Shown here piece by piece: positions 6,442 to 15,500 of a DNA stretch of 26,237 nt. The notes below the pieces were generated by a model. The model searched no databases. It saw only the letters and a program-made list of their open reading frames with translations, and was not told the DNA's origin. Source of the stretch: a virus; the IMG/VR virus record IMGVR_UViG_3300044535_001773, positions 1-26,237 of that record. One strand, written 5' to 3'. The position numbers and the translations under genes are program-made. Positions within the stretch are counted from its first letter, which is position 1; every line of letters begins with the position of its first letter.

Positions 6442-9400
6442 ATGGCTGAAGATGCCAATGCCAGAATAAGAGTTGATATTGATACCGCTGCCGCATTGGC
6501 AAGTATTAAAAATCTTCAACGGCAGATTTCAGCCTTTCACACCAACATGGCTAAGGGTGGTGCAGCAGCAGCTGCAACATCCCTAAACCTACAGCAGGGC
6601 CTTCTTAATAGTATAAATAGAACTGGCCAATTCTCTGCAACTATAAAAAATGTAAAATCTACTACAGAATCTTTTACATCTGCACTTGAAAAAAATAAAC
6701 TCTCTATGCGAGAGTATTTTAGATATTCTGCAGCATCCACTAAGTCATTCGGAAGATTTTTTACTACTGAGTTTGACACAATAAATAAAGTAGCACGTGA
6801 ACGTGTAAAGGATCTTCAGACTCAATATATTAAAATGGGTCGTGATGCTAACGGTGCTATAAGGTCTATTGCTGTCAGGCCTCTAGCCTTAGACATGGAA
6901 AGTCTAAGTACTAAAACTCAGATAGCTGCTCAGAAGCAAGCTCTGCTAAATCAAATGCTAAAGCAGGGGTCTACAAACCTCCTAAACTTTGGTAAAAATA
7001 CCCAGTGGGCTGGACGTCAGCTTATGGTTGGTTTTACTATTCCACTTACAATGTTTGGAACAGTTGCTGTAAAAACATTTATGGAAATAGAAAAACAGGC
7101 AATTCGTTTTAAGCGTGTTTATGGTGAAATGTTTACCACCACAGAGCAAACAACAAAAGCTTTAAATGAAATTAAGAATTTAGCTGCAGAGTTTACAAAA
7201 TACGGAGTTGCAGTATCCAAGACCATGGAGCTTGCAGCAGACATAGCTGCTACTGGTAAGATGGGTGCTGAGCTAACCGCACAGGTTGCACAGGCAACTC
7301 GTCTAGCCGTACTTGGTGGGGTAGAGCAGGCAGAGGCATTAAAAGCAACAATATCTTTAACAGACGCTTTTGGAGTTTCTGCAGAAGAGCTAGCAGGAAA
7401 AATAAACTTCTTAAACGCTGTTGAAAACCAAACTGTAACCTCTATTGAAGACTTAACAATCGCAATTCCAAAAGCTGGACCAGTTGTTCAACAATTAGGT
7501 GGAGATGTTCAAGACCTAACATTCTTCTTAACAGCAATGCGTGAGGGTGGTATTAATGCATCAGAAGGTGCTAACGCCCTAAAGTCTGGTCTTGCAGCTC
7601 TAATTAATCCAACTGGAAGAGCTTCAGAAATGCTTCAAGGTTTTGGTATTAATATCAAAGGCATTGTAGATGCAAATAGAGGAAATGTTAAGGGCATTGT
7701 AATAGACTTTGCTAAAGCTTTAGATACCTTAGACCCACTAAATCGTGCACAAGCAATTGAACAGCTATTTGGTAAGTTCCAGTTTGCACGTCTATCTACA
7801 TTGTTCCAAAACGTTATCAAAGAGGGTAATCAGGCTAGTCGTGTTCTAAAGCTAACAAATTCAACAACAGAAGAGCTTGCAGTTCTTGCTGAACGAGAGT
7901 TGAAAAAAGTTGAAGACTCTCCAATGTTTAAATTTCAAAAAGCTATTGAAGATATTAAGGTTACTCTTGTTCCTCTTGGAGAAGCATTCTTAAAGGCTGT
8001 AACTCCAGTTCTAGAATTTGGAACAAAGATTCTTGAAAAATTTAATGAGCTTGACGCAGGAGCTAAAAGCTTTGTAGTTGGTCTAACCGCTGTGGCTGGA
8101 GTTATTGGTCCAGTATTTCTTATGGGTTTTGGTCTTATAGCTAACGGTGTTGCAAACGTCATCAAGATGTTTACATTCTTTAAAACAGCAATAAATAAAA
8201 CTGGTACAGCTAGTACAGAGCTAGGAATGCAAACTGATTACATGACACAGCAGCAGCTAGAAGCATCTGCAGTTGCCGCATCTTTAAATCAGATTCATCA
8301 AAAACTAACACAAACTTTTACTTCTGAAGCTGCAGCAATTAACAACCTGTCTATTGCTTATAGAAAAGCTTTAGCTGCTCAAAACGGCATGTCTGGAGGA
8401 GCAGTCGCAAGAACAAGGCCTCCAAAGAAATTTGCCTCTGGAGTAATGTCTGTTCCTGGACCTAAGGGGGCTGGCGATGTTGTTCCAGCAATGCTTTCTC
8501 CAGGCGAAGCGGTAATTCCTGCAAAGCAAGCACAAAAGTATGCTCCATTTATTAAAGACATGATTTCTGGAAATGTTCCAGGATTTAGAAATGGTGTTTT
8601 CTTAGGAATGCCAAAGTCTTCAAAATCTGTTACAAAATCTCGCTCTGCAGCAGATGAAATCTATGAGCTATTTAAAAAGAGCAGTTATGTAAATACTCCT
8701 CCAACAGTATACGGTCATCAGATAAGCCCAACCTCTGGACACAGCTTCCCAATTTTTGGACTAGGCGGGGTATATCAAAAGGGCAACAAGCAAGTATTCG
8801 TAAAACCAGTAATGGATGAAAAGGCAGCCCTTGCAGAAATTAGAGCAACTACAATTGCTAGACAGGCTCATGGACTAAAATCTCCAAACCAAAGAGTTGT
8901 TGTTATTAAAGATCCAATGGATGTTAAGAGACAAAGAAAATTCTTGGCACTAGAGTCAGACCTAGACCCTACCTTTATTAATAATCAGCCTTTGGGCGTG
9001 TTCAATGAAGAGCAATACTTTAAGCAGCTTACAGCATCCCTTCTTCGTGGAGATAAAGACCTATCTGCATCCAACGTATACAAGGATGTTTTGGCAGATG
9101 TTGGTCCAGCAGGTGTATTTGACAGAGCATCTGGATTAAGAGATTATTCAAAGAATATTGCTTCTATGGAAGAGCAAGCACTTATAAATCTTCTTGGAGT
9201 TAAGGGTGGAGCAAAACGTGCGTTTGCAGAGTCAACACTAAACTTGATGGATAGACTTACACCACAGCAATATCACCAAAAAATGATTGGGGAAATCCAA
9301 AGAGTTCTTCCAAAGCTAAAGCAGACCATTGCATCATTTAAGCTAACAAATCCAACTGACGTTGGAATGTATGATGACATGGTTAGAAGGCTTGAGGCTG

Positions 9401-12400
9401 GATTAAATGTTGATTGGAGTAAGTTCCACAGCATTCACTCAGCTGTAAAGATTCCAAAACCAAAAGCTCCAAAGGTTGAAGGTTATAAAAAGGGAGTTGT
9501 CTCTGTACCTGGACCTAAGGGTGCTGGCGATATAATGCCTGCTATGCTTTCTCCAGGGGAAGCAGTCATCCCAAGAAAGATAGCCAAGAAGTACGCTCCA
9601 CTAATTAGCGGAATGATTGCAGACAACATTCCTGGCTTTGAAGAGGGTAAGGGATACAAGTATGATCCATTAGAAAAAACTGTAGAGACACATTTACAAG
9701 AGCCATCTACAGTTATTAGAGGAACTCCTGGATATAACCCTGAGTTAGCAGAAAAACTTGCTGCTAGTACCCCAGTTAGACAAATGGATATAGAAGGCCA
9801 AGCTCGTGTATCTGCATATGGAGACTTATTTGCAAATCTTCCTAGGTCTCTTAATGAAAATCTAAAAAGAGATGCTGGAGTTGCTATTGAAGAATTTGAA
9901 AAAGCTTGGGAGGGAACCTCTAATAAGTTTACAAAAACTCTTAAAAAGGGTTACAAAGATTTGGGAATGGCCTTTGATCCAAAAAATCCAATTATTGCGT
10001 CTGAAATTGCAGATATGGAAAAGAGCATTAAGAATAATGTCAGAAAACTTGCACAAAAAAATGGCGGAATTGTTAATGACACAATTGTTTCGCAAGCTAC
10101 GGCTCAAGCAGTCCAAACTGGGGCTTCTCGTGGAAGCAGTGTTGCAAAAGCTCTTCGTAGCAGGGCAAATTCCTTAAGAGAATATAGAACAAATTATACA
10201 GCAGAAGAGCTACGTGGTGGAGTTAAGTCTGGAAAGTTTAAGATTGAAAACGCCAAAGGCGGCGGAGGAAAGATTGTAGATCCAAAGTCAGGAATGACAA
10301 TCGGAAGAGTTGACAGCAGAGTTGGAAAAACCAGACAACAACAAATGCAAACATTTAATTCTCTATCTGGAGATGAAAGAAATGCATATGTTGACCAGAT
10401 GGGGTTGAGGTCAGATTCAAAAAAGACTACTTATAAGGGGGGCCAAGCTCAGGCTCAGGCAAAAGTAGTAGAAGTTGCTAAACAGCAAAGACTAGCAGCT
10501 GCGTCTAACCAAGCTCTTTATGGAACAACAGAATTTAATCCACAAATGCGTCAAGAAAGAAAAAGACAAGAAGCTGCAGCTAAAGCCGCTAATGCTCAAG
10601 CAGCTAGAGAAAGAAAACTTCTTGCAACGCAAAAAACTGCTACTGTACAAGCTCAGAAACAAGCTGCAGCAAGCCCTCAGGCGGCCACTACAACGCCTGG
10701 ACCACGAAGGCCTGGAATGGGGATGGGCGGAATGGCTATGGTCGCTAGCGGGGCCCTAATGGCTGGTTCTATGGCTCCAGGAAGTGTAGGAGAAATATCT
10801 CAGCAACTAATGATGCCTGCAATGTTAGCATCTATGATTTTGCCGATGGCAGGAGCTTTTGCTCCAGTAATTGCAGGCCTTGGAGCTTTGGCCGCTGGAG
10901 CTTGGGCACTAAAGAATGCTTTTGACTCAGCTGAAAAGTCTGCAAGAGAAAATGCATTAGCAACTGGCTCAAGTACTGATGCAATTAAAAACTTTGCAGA
11001 ATTTGCTGGCACAGCTTCTGCTGGCGAAATTATGGATAAGAAAAGAAGTGGGGCACTAGAACAGTTTGGTATTCAGTCAGGAAAAGAATCTTTTGGAAAT
11101 CTATTCTTGCAGAGTGAAGGAGCAAAGCCACTTCTTGAAGGCCTAAAGGCTTCTATTGCATCTGGAGCAACTAAAGAAAGTATGGTAGCTGGCACAAAGA
11201 ACCAGTTAGCAACAGCAGTAGCTAGCGGAGCTTTAACTAGAGATGAAGCTGCATCAATTGCAGGAAGTCTTGGAGAAGCTATTGGAGATAGAAGCTTTGG
11301 AATAAAGGTTGTTGGAGAGCTAAATCAACTTATTGGAATTGATGGAAGAAACCTTCTTGAAAATCCAATTGATCTCCGTGTAAGGCTAGTAGAAGAAACA
11401 AACAGCAAGCTACAGGGTATGGCACAAAGCTCAGCAATACCTAACGCACAAGGACAAGTCTTAGGAGGAGGAGCTCTTGCTGCTGCAGGCGGTGCCATTG
11501 GAGCAAATCTTGGAAAAGCAGGCGGTGCTCTTGCGGGTGCCAAAGTTATATCAATGGTTGGAGCTTTGGCTAATGCAGGAAAAGTTGCTACTCTTGTTGC
11601 AAGAATTGGATCTTTTGGTGGACCAATAGGTGCTGTTGCTGGTGCTGTCGTTGGTGCAGCAACAGGAGCCGTCATGCTATACGATGGTATGAAAAAAGCT
11701 GGTGCTGCTGCTGGTGCTATGAATGCTCAAGGTATTATAGGTTTGCAACAAAATCAAGAAATGCTAGACTCTTTAGATCTAGAATATCAAAAACGAATTG
11801 CTATTGCAAAGTCAGCTGGAGACCTTGTTGAGGCAAATAGGCTTGCAAAAGAGCTAGAGCAGGGTAGAGGGGAACTTTTAACTGCATCTCAAAATACCAT
11901 GAAGATTCTTACTGAACAATATAACGCTGCGGGTCCAGACATTTTTGGCATGAATACTATGAGAACTTCTTTAGACACAGCCTTAAACTCTATGTATAAA
12001 GACAACCCTTTAATGCAGCAAGTTATGGCGGGATCTAAATCTGCTATTGAAGGATCGTCTGCAACTGGAGAGCAGCAATATAACCTAAAGCTTATGCTAG
12101 CTAGCGGCAATGTTGATCCAGGAACAATGGCAAACCTATTAGGTGTTTTTGGAAATGACCAAGAGACTATACAAAAAATTATTGACATTAGTCTAAAGCT
12201 AGGAACTGCAGATGCAGGAAGAGCATTTGCTTTGGCAGATTTGTTTAAAGATGAAGGCGTAAAAGCAGACTTTATTGCTAAAGTTCAGACAAAGACTGCA
12301 CCACAAGCTCAAAAACTTTTAACTATGTTTGAAACTGTGCAACAGTCTGGCGGAGTTCTAGACATGGAAATGGTCTTAACCGCATACATGGCAGATGAAA

Positions 12401-14799
12401 CTGCTGGAAATCAGCTTATTCAGGACCTAGAAGAATTTAAAGCAGCACAAGAAGCTGGACCAATAACAACAACTGTAATTAATCAAGTATTCGGCAAAGA
12501 TGCAATGGATGCTGTTATGAAAGATTGGGAGTATTTCAGCGGTCTAGATAAAGACATGCAGCTTACCTATATGACCCTAGTACAAACTGCTTTTGAAACA
12601 GTAGAAAATAATCCAGACGCCTACAATACTTGGGCCGCAGTTCAAAAAACAGCTGGTAAAGACTATTCTAAACCAGCCTACTTTGCTAGTGTTGGCAACC
12701 AGGGAACCGTAGCTAAAGCTCGTACAGATAGCATGACAAAAGAAACAGAAACACCATCTTCAGGTGGAGGAAGACAAGCTGATCCTCTAGACAATATTTT
12801 AAAGTCTCTTCAAAATGTAAGAAAAGCTTCCATCGATGCTTTGGGTGGGACAAAAGAATTATTTAGGCTATTTGAAAATGGAAAAAACATTTCAGCATTT
12901 AATGGAATTGAGAATCAGCTATTAGCCTTAACTTCTAACACTGACTTTGCAAACTTTATTTCTGGTCTGGACAAGCAAGAGCAAGACCTGTTCATTACTA
13001 TTAAGAAGGGCAATGTTGAATTAACCCAGAGGGGTCGCCTGCTAGAAAAAGCTTATCAGGCAAACAGTATTGGAAACTTTGTCTTGTCTCAGCAGAAACT
13101 AGTAATATCATCTAAAAATGAACTTACCGCTAGGAATCTTTTGATTGATGCTGGCTATAGCTATATAGAGGCTTCAGAGCTGGCTAGAGACGCAACCATT
13201 CGAGAAGCATATGCGGACGCAGCATCAATTAAAAATAAAAAGGACAGAGCAGAAGCTATTAGAAATCTTAATAAAGCTTTAAAAGAGGGGGCTGATGCCC
13301 AAAAGGCAAATCGTACTTTTGAAGAAATATTTGATGATGGATTTGGCAAAGCAATGGAAGCATTTGAGGCACAAGAGAAAAAGCTTACTTTAGAATTTGA
13401 TGTAAAAGTTAAAGCAGACAAGGAAATAATTGAGGCTGCACAAAATGAGATTGCAAAAATTCAATATCAAATTGATGACTACGAAGCAGATCTCAAGGGT
13501 GTTGAAGACCAAGAAACCAAAATTAATAAAACCTATGACGATAAGCTGGATGCTCTTGAAAAGGTTAAAAATGCAAATCAAAAAATTCTTGATCAAGAAA
13601 AAGGAAAGCTGTCAATTGCTGAGGCGATTACTCGTGGTGACCTATATGCTGCTGCTCAAGCAGCACAACAGGTTAGAGAAACATCAGCATCTGGTTATTT
13701 TGGAAGCCAGACTTCAGCTTTGCAGGCAGCAAGAGAAAGTGCTCTTGAGCAAGTTAGGTCAAAATCAGGATTATCAAGAATACAAATAGAAGAAAAAATT
13801 AAAGAACTTTCTAATCAAATATTTTCTATTGAAGAAACAAGATTAGAGCCTGCAGCTGAAAGAGTTAGACTTGCAGAGGTTGAGCTACAAAAAAGAATTG
13901 CTGAAATTACAGTTTTAGGAAATACAAAGGCTCAGTGGGAAGGTATTAAGAACGGGATTGATTTAGCTAAAGTAAACAGCGATGCTTATAAAAAGTCAAT
14001 AGAAGAAGCACTAGCTGTTGTAGAAAAGTTAAAGCTTGCCTGGGCTGGAGTAGGTCCTCCAAAGGATGAGCCCCTAGTAGTAGATGACAAAGATGAGAAG
14101 AATAATAAAGACGAAAAAGTCCAGAACAAGGGTATTATTACTGTAAAAGACCCAGTTGTTCAAGATCCAAAATTTACAAAAGCTCAAATTGAAGCTAAGG
14201 AAAGAGCTGTAGAACAAGCAAAAAAGAACCAAGCAACTGCTACAAATGTTAAAGCCTCTGTTGGAGCTCCAGCACTAAACGATCCTCTAGGCCTTAGTAA
14301 AATAATTCCTCCATCTATTATAAAGTCAGTAAATGACTTCGGTAAAAATGTTCAGAATACTGTTGTTAACGCTTTCAAGTCAATCTTGCCTAAGCCAGCT
14401 CCCGCTCCAGCCCCAAAGGCTGCACCTAAGCCATCTGGCCCAGCTCCTGGAAGAAGTGTAAGAAGCTATATGGCTGGTGGAGGAAAAGTTGGCTACTACC
14501 CAATGGGCGGTCTAATACCATATATGTCCGCTGGCGGCCCATTTAAAACTATTAATACAGACAGTGTTCCAGCAATGTTAACTCCTGGAGAGTTTGTGAT
14601 TCGTAGATCCGCTGTCGATAATTTTGGGGTAAAAAATTTAGAGTCTATTAATAAAAAAACATTTGATGGCAGTTCAGTGTATAATTATAACTTAAGCGTT
14701 AACGTTTCTTCTGTTTCAGATCCTAACGCTATTGCACAAACCGTAATGTCTCACATCCGCAAGGTCGAGTCTCAAAGAATAAGGAGCAACAAGTTCTAA
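6442..14799 (+). CDS. Tape measure protein, 2785 residues
   Basis: This protein sets tail length and is expelled during DNA delivery. AGAGGTG at 6428-6434 fits the ATG at 6442; an ATG at 6438 is out of frame and stops after three codons. Visible order: a helical N-terminus; a TP901-type tape measure core at about residues 190-450 (AELTAQVAQATRLAVLGG, AMREGGINASEGANALKSGL); a hydrophobic stretch at 544-584; a first VPGPKGAGD module (667-718); a kinase-like region (about 735-1008); a second module (1018-1069); charged helices; hydrophobic Gly/Ala-rich segments at about 1428-1497 and 1676-1755 that could cross a membrane; long helical regions; a coiled coil at about 2300-2535; a Pro/Ala linker near 2650-2675; and a final VPAMLTPGEFVI motif. 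At the usual 0.15 nm per residue the upper limit for tail length is near 400 nm, less if globular inserts do not count. The TAATG junction couples it to the next gene. Confidence 0.95.
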   Translation: MAEDANARIRVDIDTAAALASIKNLQRQISAFHTNMAKGGAAAAATSLNLQQGLLNSINRTGQFSATIKNVKSTTESFTSALEKNKLSMREYFRYSAASTKSFGRFFTTEFDTINKVARERVKDLQTQYIKMGRDANGAIRSIAVRPLALDMESLSTKTQIAAQKQALLNQMLKQGSTNLLNFGKNTQWAGRQLMVGFTIPLTMFGTVAVKTFMEIEKQAIRFKRVYGEMFTTTEQTTKALNEIKNLAAEFTKYGVAVSKTMELAADIAATGKMGAELTAQVAQATRLAVLGGVEQAEALKATISLTDAFGVSAEELAGKINFLNAVENQTVTSIEDLTIAIPKAGPVVQQLGGDVQDLTFFLTAMREGGINASEGANALKSGLAALINPTGRASEMLQGFGINIKGIVDANRGNVKGIVIDFAKALDTLDPLNRAQAIEQLFGKFQFARLSTLFQNVIKEGNQASRVLKLTNSTTEELAVLAERELKKVEDSPMFKFQKAIEDIKVTLVPLGEAFLKAVTPVLEFGTKILEKFNELDAGAKSFVVGLTAVAGVIGPVFLMGFGLIANGVANVIKMFTFFKTAINKTGTASTELGMQTDYMTQQQLEASAVAASLNQIHQKLTQTFTSEAAAINNLSIAYRKALAAQNGMSGGAVARTRPPKKFASGVMSVPGPKGAGDVVPAMLSPGEAVIPAKQAQKYAPFIKDMISGNVPGFRNGVFLGMPKSSKSVTKSRSAADEIYELFKKSSYVNTPPTVYGHQISPTSGHSFPIFGLGGVYQKGNKQVFVKPVMDEKAALAEIRATTIARQAHGLKSPNQRVVVIKDPMDVKRQRKFLALESDLDPTFINNQPLGVFNEEQYFKQLTASLLRGDKDLSASNVYKDVLADVGPAGVFDRASGLRDYSKNIASMEEQALINLLGVKGGAKRAFAESTLNLMDRLTPQQYHQKMIGEIQRVLPKLKQTIASFKLTNPTDVGMYDDMVRRLEAGLNVDWSKFHSIHSAVKIPKPKAPKVEGYKKGVVSVPGPKGAGDIMPAMLSPGEAVIPRKIAKKYAPLISGMIADNIPGFEEGKGYKYDPLEKTVETHLQEPSTVIRGTPGYNPELAEKLAASTPVRQMDIEGQARVSAYGDLFANLPRSLNENLKRDAGVAIEEFEKAWEGTSNKFTKTLKKGYKDLGMAFDPKNPIIASEIADMEKSIKNNVRKLAQKNGGIVNDTIVSQATAQAVQTGASRGSSVAKALRSRANSLREYRTNYTAEELRGGVKSGKFKIENAKGGGGKIVDPKSGMTIGRVDSRVGKTRQQQMQTFNSLSGDERNAYVDQMGLRSDSKKTTYKGGQAQAQAKVVEVAKQQRLAAASNQALYGTTEFNPQMRQERKRQEAAAKAANAQAARERKLLATQKTATVQAQKQAAASPQAATTTPGPRRPGMGMGGMAMVASGALMAGSMAPGSVGEISQQLMMPAMLASMILPMAGAFAPVIAGLGALAAGAWALKNAFDSAEKSARENALATGSSTDAIKNFAEFAGTASAGEIMDKKRSGALEQFGIQSGKESFGNLFLQSEGAKPLLEGLKASIASGATKESMVAGTKNQLATAVASGALTRDEAASIAGSLGEAIGDRSFGIKVVGELNQLIGIDGRNLLENPIDLRVRLVEETNSKLQGMAQSSAIPNAQGQVLGGGALAAAGGAIGANLGKAGGALAGAKVISMVGALANAGKVATLVARIGSFGGPIGAVAGAVVGAATGAVMLYDGMKKAGAAAGAMNAQGIIGLQQNQEMLDSLDLEYQKRIAIAKSAGDLVEANRLAKELEQGRGELLTASQNTMKILTEQYNAAGPDIFGMNTMRTSLDTALNSMYKDNPLMQQVMAGSKSAIEGSSATGEQQYNLKLMLASGNVDPGTMANLLGVFGNDQETIQKIIDISLKLGTADAGRAFALADLFKDEGVKADFIAKVQTKTAPQAQKLLTMFETVQQSGGVLDMEMVLTAYMADETAGNQLIQDLEEFKAAQEAGPITTTVINQVFGKDAMDAVMKDWEYFSGLDKDMQLTYMTLVQTAFETVENNPDAYNTWAAVQKTAGKDYSKPAYFASVGNQGTVAKARTDSMTKETETPSSGGGRQADPLDNILKSLQNVRKASIDALGGTKELFRLFENGKNISAFNGIENQLLALTSNTDFANFISGLDKQEQDLFITIKKGNVELTQRGRLLEKAYQANSIGNFVLSQQKLVISSKNELTARNLLIDAGYSYIEASELARDATIREAYADAASIKNKKDRAEAIRNLNKALKEGADAQKANRTFEEIFDDGFGKAMEAFEAQEKKLTLEFDVKVKADKEIIEAAQNEIAKIQYQIDDYEADLKGVEDQETKINKTYDDKLDALEKVKNANQKILDQEKGKLSIAEAITRGDLYAAAQAAQQVRETSASGYFGSQTSALQAARESALEQVRSKSGLSRIQIEEKIKELSNQIFSIEETRLEPAAERVRLAEVELQKRIAEITVLGNTKAQWEGIKNGIDLAKVNSDAYKKSIEEALAVVEKLKLAWAGVGPPKDEPLVVDDKDEKNNKDEKVQNKGIITVKDPVVQDPKFTKAQIEAKERAVEQAKKNQATATNVKASVGAPALNDPLGLSKIIPPSIIKSVNDFGKNVQNTVVNAFKSILPKPAPAPAPKAAPKPSGPAPGRSVRSYMAGGGKVGYYPMGGLIPYMSAGGPFKTINTDSVPAMLTPGEFVIRRSAVDNFGVKNLESINKKTFDGSSVYNYNLSVNVSSVSDPNAIAQTVMSHIRKVESQRIRSNKF
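8440..8595 (+). repeat. Tape measure module, copy 1 (VPGPKGAGD..PAMLSPGEAVIP)
   Basis: Residues 667-718 match residues 1018-1069 closely, with VPGPKGAGD, PAMLSPGEAVIP and KYAP all kept. Over the 66 bases from 8455 and from 9508, 54 are identical by my count. The two copies are exactly 351 codons apart, so they are in frame with each other, and they bracket the kinase-like region. Confidence 0.88.
8644..9465 (+). other. Kinase-fold-like domain inside the tape measure protein
   Basis: Residues about 735-1008 show motifs in the order and spacing of a protein-kinase-type fold. There is a glycine-rich beta hairpin ending in a lysine (LGGVYQKGNKQVFVKP, Lys788), a helix with a glutamate 11 residues later (Glu799, ALAEIRATTIARQAHGL), a hydrophobic strand (RVVVI), and then GDKDLSASN (Asp873, Asn878) with the Asp-x4-Asn spacing of the RDLKPEN catalytic loop. 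Next comes GVFDRAS (Asp894), 16 residues after the Asn, where a metal-binding Asp would sit, followed by helices. HipA-like and PI3/PI4-kinase-like folds share these features. It is read by eye with no structure or database support, and could be an inactive relative. Boundaries are approximate. Confidence 0.5.
9493..9648 (+). repeat. Tape measure module, copy 2
   Basis: Residues 1018-1069 repeat the module of residues 667-718 (VPGPKGAGDIMPAMLSPGEA, then KKYAPLISGMIADNIPGF). It follows directly after the kinase-like region and marks its C-terminal border. Confidence 0.88.
14566..14601 (+). repeat. Third, divergent copy of the PAML-PGE motif near the tape measure C-terminus
   Basis: Residues 2709-2720 read VPAMLTPGEFVI, related to the PAMLSPGEAVI core of the two internal modules but without VPGPKGAGD. 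This form is common near the C-terminus of actinophage tape measure proteins, so the internal copies probably derive from the same module. Confidence 0.6.
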
Positions 14800-15500
14800 T
14801 GGCTACTAACGTATACATGACCAGTAGAAAAAAATATGAGAGACCTCAGGCAATGCTGTGGGCAAATAACCCAGGAACTCTTTCATCTGGCCTATACATT
14901 CCAAATGGCTATGAAGTTGGGCAAGATCTTTCACAAACTGAAACTGGAGACCTTCTGGATGAATTTCTTGTTTTGTCTGACGATAATCGTAAAGCATTAG
15001 ACTTTCAACCTACTAGGTTAGAACGTAGAGAAAGAATGATTAATGGAAGAATGAGATCTTATCATATTGCAGATAAGCTTACTATTTCAACATCTTGGGA
15101 TATGCTTCCATCTAGGTCATTTTCAGAATACCCTAATTTTGATTCTGAATTAGCAGACCCAGACCTAATAGTTTCTGGAGCTCGTTCTCCTGGAACAGAT
15201 GGATCTTTTAGGGTGCTTCCAAATACCACTACTTCCTCAGAGCAATATACAACTGATGGTGGAGCAGGCGGGGTAGAAATTTTAGATTGGTACAATAACC
15301 ATAAAGGTTCTTTTTGGGTATATTTAGCTTATGACAAATATATTAATTTTAGTAAAGACGATCAAAACAGATATATAAAACTTGGTCAATACAATCAAAT
15401 TATAGAGATGTATATCTCTGACTTTAATTATTCCGTTCAAAAACGTGGTAGTTCTAATTATGATTTTTGGAATATTTCTGTAACTCTAGAAGAGGTTTAA
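14799..15500 (+). CDS. Distal tail protein / minor tail protein
   Basis: The 233-residue product is the first gene after the tape measure, where siphophages encode the distal tail protein that joins the tube to the tip. It starts in a TAATG junction and ends directly before the next ATG. The N-terminal half holds strands and LDFQPTRLERRERMINGRMR; the C-terminal half has GVEILDWYNNHKGSFWVYLA and MYISDFNYSVQKRGSSNYDF and ends WNISVTLEEV. A closing strand of this kind, following an RG-S-YDFW pattern, is common in distal tail proteins, which add a curved beta layer to the tube. The role is inferred mainly from position; no enzymatic motif is seen. Confidence 0.66.
   Translation: MATNVYMTSRKKYERPQAMLWANNPGTLSSGLYIPNGYEVGQDLSQTETGDLLDEFLVLSDDNRKALDFQPTRLERRERMINGRMRSYHIADKLTISTSWDMLPSRSFSEYPNFDSELADPDLIVSGARSPGTDGSFRVLPNTTTSSEQYTTDGGAGGVEILDWYNNHKGSFWVYLAYDKYINFSKDDQNRYIKLGQYNQIIEMYISDFNYSVQKRGSSNYDFWNISVTLEEV

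Noticed and set aside
6438-6449. ATG at 6438 as the tape measure start
   Set aside because: It is out of frame and stops after three codons (ATG GAT GGC TGA). The ATG at 6442 is in frame with a better-spaced ribosome binding site.
9872-10177. Open frames on the + strand in a second frame of the tape measure (also at 10520-10759 and 13430-13789)
   Set aside because: They are highly biased to Leu/Lys/Arg and lie inside clear tape measure coding. They are shadows created by A-rich lysine and alanine codons.
11325-11675. A 116-residue open frame on the - strand, rich in Ala and Pro
   Set aside because: It is the antisense image of the Gly/Ala-rich tape measure region. It has no ribosome binding site or promoter and no recognisable protein features.
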